Source: DASXZH01 sp963829965
GTDB taxonomy: Bacteria > Armatimonadota > Fimbriimonadia > Fimbriimonadales > Fimbriimonadaceae
Length of the DNA stretch: 64,000 bases
NCBI GenBank assembly: GCA_963829965.1
Contig: CAWHLK010000025.1
Location: forward strand, 99,588-163,587
Direction: 5' to 3'
Positions within the stretch are counted from its first letter, which is position 1; each line of letters opens with the position of its first letter. Of this stretch, positions 61,355 through 64,000 are shown one piece after another. The translations under genes and the position numbers were made by a program. Under the pieces are notes generated by a model that did not search any database, was not told where the DNA came from, and saw only the letters and a list, made by a program, of their open reading frames with translations.

Positions 61355-61532
61355 GCTTTGAGCCGGTCCTTGACGAAGGTAATCGACTGGCGCGAATCGC
61401 CGCCAAGCTTGGGAACGAACTCGTCAATCGTGTCGCAAATCAATTGCACAATGTGCAGGTTCGCCCATTCGTTGTGCCCGCCTATGTTGTAGGTCTCGCC
61501 CAGCTTGCCGCGCGTGAGTATCAGCCAAAGCG
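61355..61532 (-). repeat. Duplicated fragment of rfbB
   Basis: About 175 bases nearly identical to 62258-62432 inside rfbB, in the same orientation (GAACTCGTCAATCGTGTCGC and GTTGTAGGTCTCGCCCAG). It encodes the same region as LGETYNIGGHNEWANLHIVQ. It is not part of a gene here and lies next to the broken GNAT gene. Confidence 0.85.
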
Positions 61533-61534
61533 CT

Positions 61535-61996
61535 TCAGGTCGTTATGCGAAATCGAACTTCGTGTAATTGGCTTCCGTCTGCCGTTTTGTCTGTCTTGGC
61601 AGCGCCATCGAGCCTAAAACGCATTGTCTCGTAAAACCGTCGCGCAGCATCGTTTGATGACAATACCCAAAGTGTGACTGTCTTGTAACCATCCTCGCCG
61701 GCTCGTGCGAGAGCTCTGTCGCAAAGCATCCGGCCTGCTCCTTTTCGCCAATATGCGGAAAGAATGTAAATTGCCACAATCTCGGCAACGATGGGCTGCG
61801 GCATCTAGCTTCTTTGTCCCCGTGATAAAATGAGATCACAAAAGCCGATCACACAGCCATCGTTTTCCGCTACCCGGAAACACCCCCCGCTTCTGTTCGA
61901 TTCGTTTGCGGAAAAGGGCGACGCTGCATCGATATCGAGATATACATCTAAGGAAAACTTGCGTCCGGGATCTGCCCCCGATAGGCCGCACGCCAC
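61535..61996 (-). pseudogene. GNAT acetyltransferase with an in-frame stop
   Basis: The same frame encodes ESNRSGGCFRVAENDGCVIG before and MPQPIVAEIVAIYILSAYWR, KGAGRMLCDRALARAGEDG and TLWVLSSNDAARRFYETMRF after a TAG at 61805-61807. The acetyl-CoA loop (YWRKGAGRML) and the final beta strands (ARRFYETMRF) are typical. A nonsense mutation therefore interrupts an otherwise continuous protein. The start of the N-terminal half is not certain. Confidence 0.75.
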
Positions 61997-62098
61997 GTCT
62001 CAACATGAACGCGCGCAATTCCCGGCACGTCAGCGACCTCCGCAGTGCGCACTGGTCTGGCAATGGAACTGCGCATGAACGTAAAGCGTGCCGTTCAG

Positions 62099-63129
62099 TT
62101 ATGCTTTCGATTTCGCCAGAACGGTTTTCACCCAGGCCTGGTTGTCGAGATACCAGCGGATGGTCTCGCGGATGCCGTCCTCGAATTGTGCGCGGGGGTC
62201 CAGCCGAGTTCGCGCTGAATTTTCGTCGCGTCAATGGCGTAACGGCGGTCGTGGCCGAGCCGGTCCTTGACGAACGTAATCAGTTTGCGCGAATCGCCGC
62301 CGAGTTGGGGAACGAACTCGTCAATCGTGTCGCAAATCAATTGCACGATGTGGAGGTTCGCCCATTCGTTGTGGCCGCCGATGTTGTAGGTCTCGCCCAG
62401 TTTGCCGCGCGTGAGCACCAGCCACAGCGCCTCGTCGTGGTCGCGCACATAAAGCCAGTCGCGCACGTTCAGGCCGTCGCCATAAACCGGCACCGGCTTC
62501 CGCGCCAGAATGCTTTGGATCACCACCGGAATGAGCTTTTCGGGAAATTGATACGGGCCATAGTTGTTCGAGCAATTCGTGATGACCGTCGGCAGGCCGT
62601 AGGTGTGGTGATAGGCCCGAACGATCATGTCCTTGAGCCTTGCTGGCGGAATACGGCGAATTCGGCGCGTACGGCGTCGTCTCGGTGAAAAAACCAGTTG
62701 CGCCGAGCGATCCATAGACTTCGTCAGTGGAAACATGGTGGAATCGGACTTGATGCGGGTCCGGTGGGATTTGCGTCGAACCAAACCGCGCGACAGGCTT
62801 CGAGCAGATTGAATGTGCCGAGAATGTTGGTGGTGATGAAATCGCCCGGACCGGTGATGGAACGGTCAACGTGCGATTCCGCCGCCAGATGCATGACGTG
62901 GGTAATGGCGTGTTTCTCGACAACCGCTCAGCACGGCGGCCTTGTCGCGCAAATCCACCTTCTCAAAGACGTATTTCGGGTGTTTGGCAACCTTCTCCAG
63001 ATTTTCCAGATGCCCGGCGTAGGTCAGGCAATCCAGATTGACCAGTTTCTCAACCTCCGGACGGTCAATGACGTGATGGATGAGGTTGGAGCCGATAAAG
63101 CCGGCGCCGCCAGTGATGAGTAGGTTCAT
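62099..63129 (-). pseudogene. rfbB: dTDP-glucose 4,6-dehydratase, multiply frameshifted
   Basis: Pieces in three frames give one RfbB of about 343 residues. The start is MNLLITGGAGFIGSNLIHHV, with the NAD-binding GGAGFIGSN. The middle has FHHVSTDEVYGSLGATGFFT (STDEVYG) and the catalytic PYSASK, then YGLPTVITNCSNNYGPYQFP and DWLYVRDH. The end is WYLDNQAWVKTVLAKSKA, with the stop at 62099. At least four indels are required (near 62910, 62780, 62650, 62200). The gene is functional in its relatives, so sequencing errors are likely. Its start overlaps the rfbD stop by ATGA. Confidence 0.88.
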
Positions 63130-63994
63130 GGTTTATCCAGGACTTGTCGCAGGCTGGCCTCCCAATCCGGAAGCCGCAACCCGAAAGTTTTTTGCAATTT
63201 GCCGCAATCCAAAGCCGAAAATGCCGGGCGCTTTGCGGGCGTGGGATACTCCGCCGTGGTTATTTTTTCCACCGCGCGGCATTTCCGTTCCGTTTCCGGC
63301 ATCAACTCAATGATGCGGGAAGCAAACTCGTGCCAGTTGGCTGACCCCGGCGGCGAGATGATATTCGCCGTTGTAACGGGAACGGTCCGCGCCGGCCAGA
63401 ACCTGCTTGAGCGCCAGCGCGGTGGCCTCGGCAATCATCCGCGACCACGTCGGGCAGCCGAACTGGTCGCCCACCACGCGCAGCTTCTCGCGCTCGCGCG
63501 CCAGGCGCTGCATCGTGAGCATGAAATTCTGGCCGCGCGCGCCATAGACCCAGCAGAGCCGGAAAATCAAATGGTTCGCGCCCGAGGCCTTCACCGCCCG
63601 GTCCCCTTCCAATTTTGACCGGCCATAAACGCCCAGCGGATTCGGCGCGTCGGTCTCGACGTAAGGTGACGTCTTCGTCCCGTCGAAAATATAATCCGTC
63701 GAGTAATGCACCATCAGCGCGCCGAGCTTCTTCGCCTCCTCGGCCAAAACTCCCGGCGCGACCGCGTTGACCTGCCGGCAAAGGTCGGCTTCCGTCTCGG
63801 CCTTGTCCACTGCGGTGTAGGCCGCCGCGTTCACTATCACGGATGGAGCAATCGCGGCCACGAATTGCCGCAGCATCGCCACATCGGTAAATTGATTCGG
63901 GATAATCCATGGCCCTCACCTCGGCCAGCGGCGCGAGCGCGCGGCGCAATTCCCAGCCGACCTGTCCGTTTTTTCCGATGAGCAAAATCTTCAT
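63126..63994 (-). pseudogene. rfbD: dTDP-4-dehydrorhamnose reductase, frameshifted
   Basis: The start at 63994 (MKILLIGKNGQVGWELRRAL) has the Rossmann GxxGQVG. The next segments in two frames contain VNAAAYTAVDKAETEADLC, MVHYSTDYIFDGTKTSPYVE, the catalytic YGRSKLEGD, FRLCWVYGARGQNF and, in the last frame, TAEYPTPAKRPAFSALDCGK. The order matches RfbD, which makes dTDP-L-rhamnose for surface polysaccharides. Shifts are near 63880-63900 and 63340. Upstream genes lie beyond the window. Confidence 0.88.
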
Positions 63995-64000
63995 TGGCGG

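Overview
The window looks like two unrelated bacterial DNA segments joined near position 50,960. Bases 1 to about 50,960 carry normally spaced genes of a free-living bacterium with menaquinone synthesis by the futalosine route (mqnD), SepF, HslV, NDH-2, a MetH protein reduced to its C-terminal half, and many secreted proteins of unknown function. This mix would fit an Armatimonadota (Fimbriimonadia-like) genome, but that placement is inference and was not tested. From about 50,960 to the end the gene content changes: Hdr/Mvh/MetV genes of one-carbon metabolism, a membrane protein, a nuclease/ATPase/methyltransferase cluster, decayed toxin-antitoxin pairs, intergenic repeats and dTDP-rhamnose genes. 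This part is reminiscent of PVC-group genomes (weak inference). At the join a flavin halogenase and an HdrA-like gene each lose their N-terminal part on opposite strands, so a mis-assembly is at least as likely as a natural event.

Layout of the first part: a repeat-rich secreted protein, metH C-terminal half, a lipoprotein, a broken GH74 xyloglucanase (1-6.8 kb); sepF, a GNAT, a DUF1328 protein, amtB, mogA/moaB, cysK (7.3-13.3 kb); an IS3 element with a programmed frameshift site (13.3-14.7 kb); two paralogous proteins resembling Cys-Gln thioester domains (15-17.3 kb); mqnD, small unknowns, tRNA-Arg, hsp20, hydrolases, a cell-wall amidase and hslV (17.3-23.3 kb); a PhoR-type kinase, an HDOD protein and lysS (23.4-27.5 kb); two large secreted paralogs, the second split by an IS (27.6-33.7 kb); a triple YbjQ protein, an MFS transporter, an IS407-type element (33.7-38 kb); ndh, a DUF192 lipoprotein, leuD, rplT, a broken galactose-oxidase-like gene, rpmI, infC, rsmE, prmA, dnaJ, rpoZ and a TPR-sulfotransferase (38-49.5 kb).

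Layout of the second part: an hdrA-like fragment, mvhD and metV (51-52.6 kb); a 10-TM-like membrane protein (52.7-54.3 kb); a truncated transposase fused to a truncated DNA methyltransferase, followed upstream by a putative PD-(D/E)xK nuclease and an SMC-like ATPase in one tight operon (54.4-57.1 kb); toxin-antitoxin remnants and a dispersed repeat of about 280 bp (57.2-61.3 kb); a broken GNAT, a duplicated piece of rfbB, then frameshifted rfbB and rfbD (61.3-64 kb).

Many genes carry single-base frameshifts, several in homopolymer runs, including genes expected to be functional (sepF, rfbB, rfbD). Uncorrected sequencing indels therefore explain at least part of the apparent pseudogenes. Three intact IS elements are delimited here by their inverted repeats. 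The strongest candidates for something new are the ATPase-nuclease-methyltransferase cluster, the thioester-like protein pair, the large secreted paralog family, and an infC gene that appears to begin with AUA and overlaps rpmI by about 107 bases.
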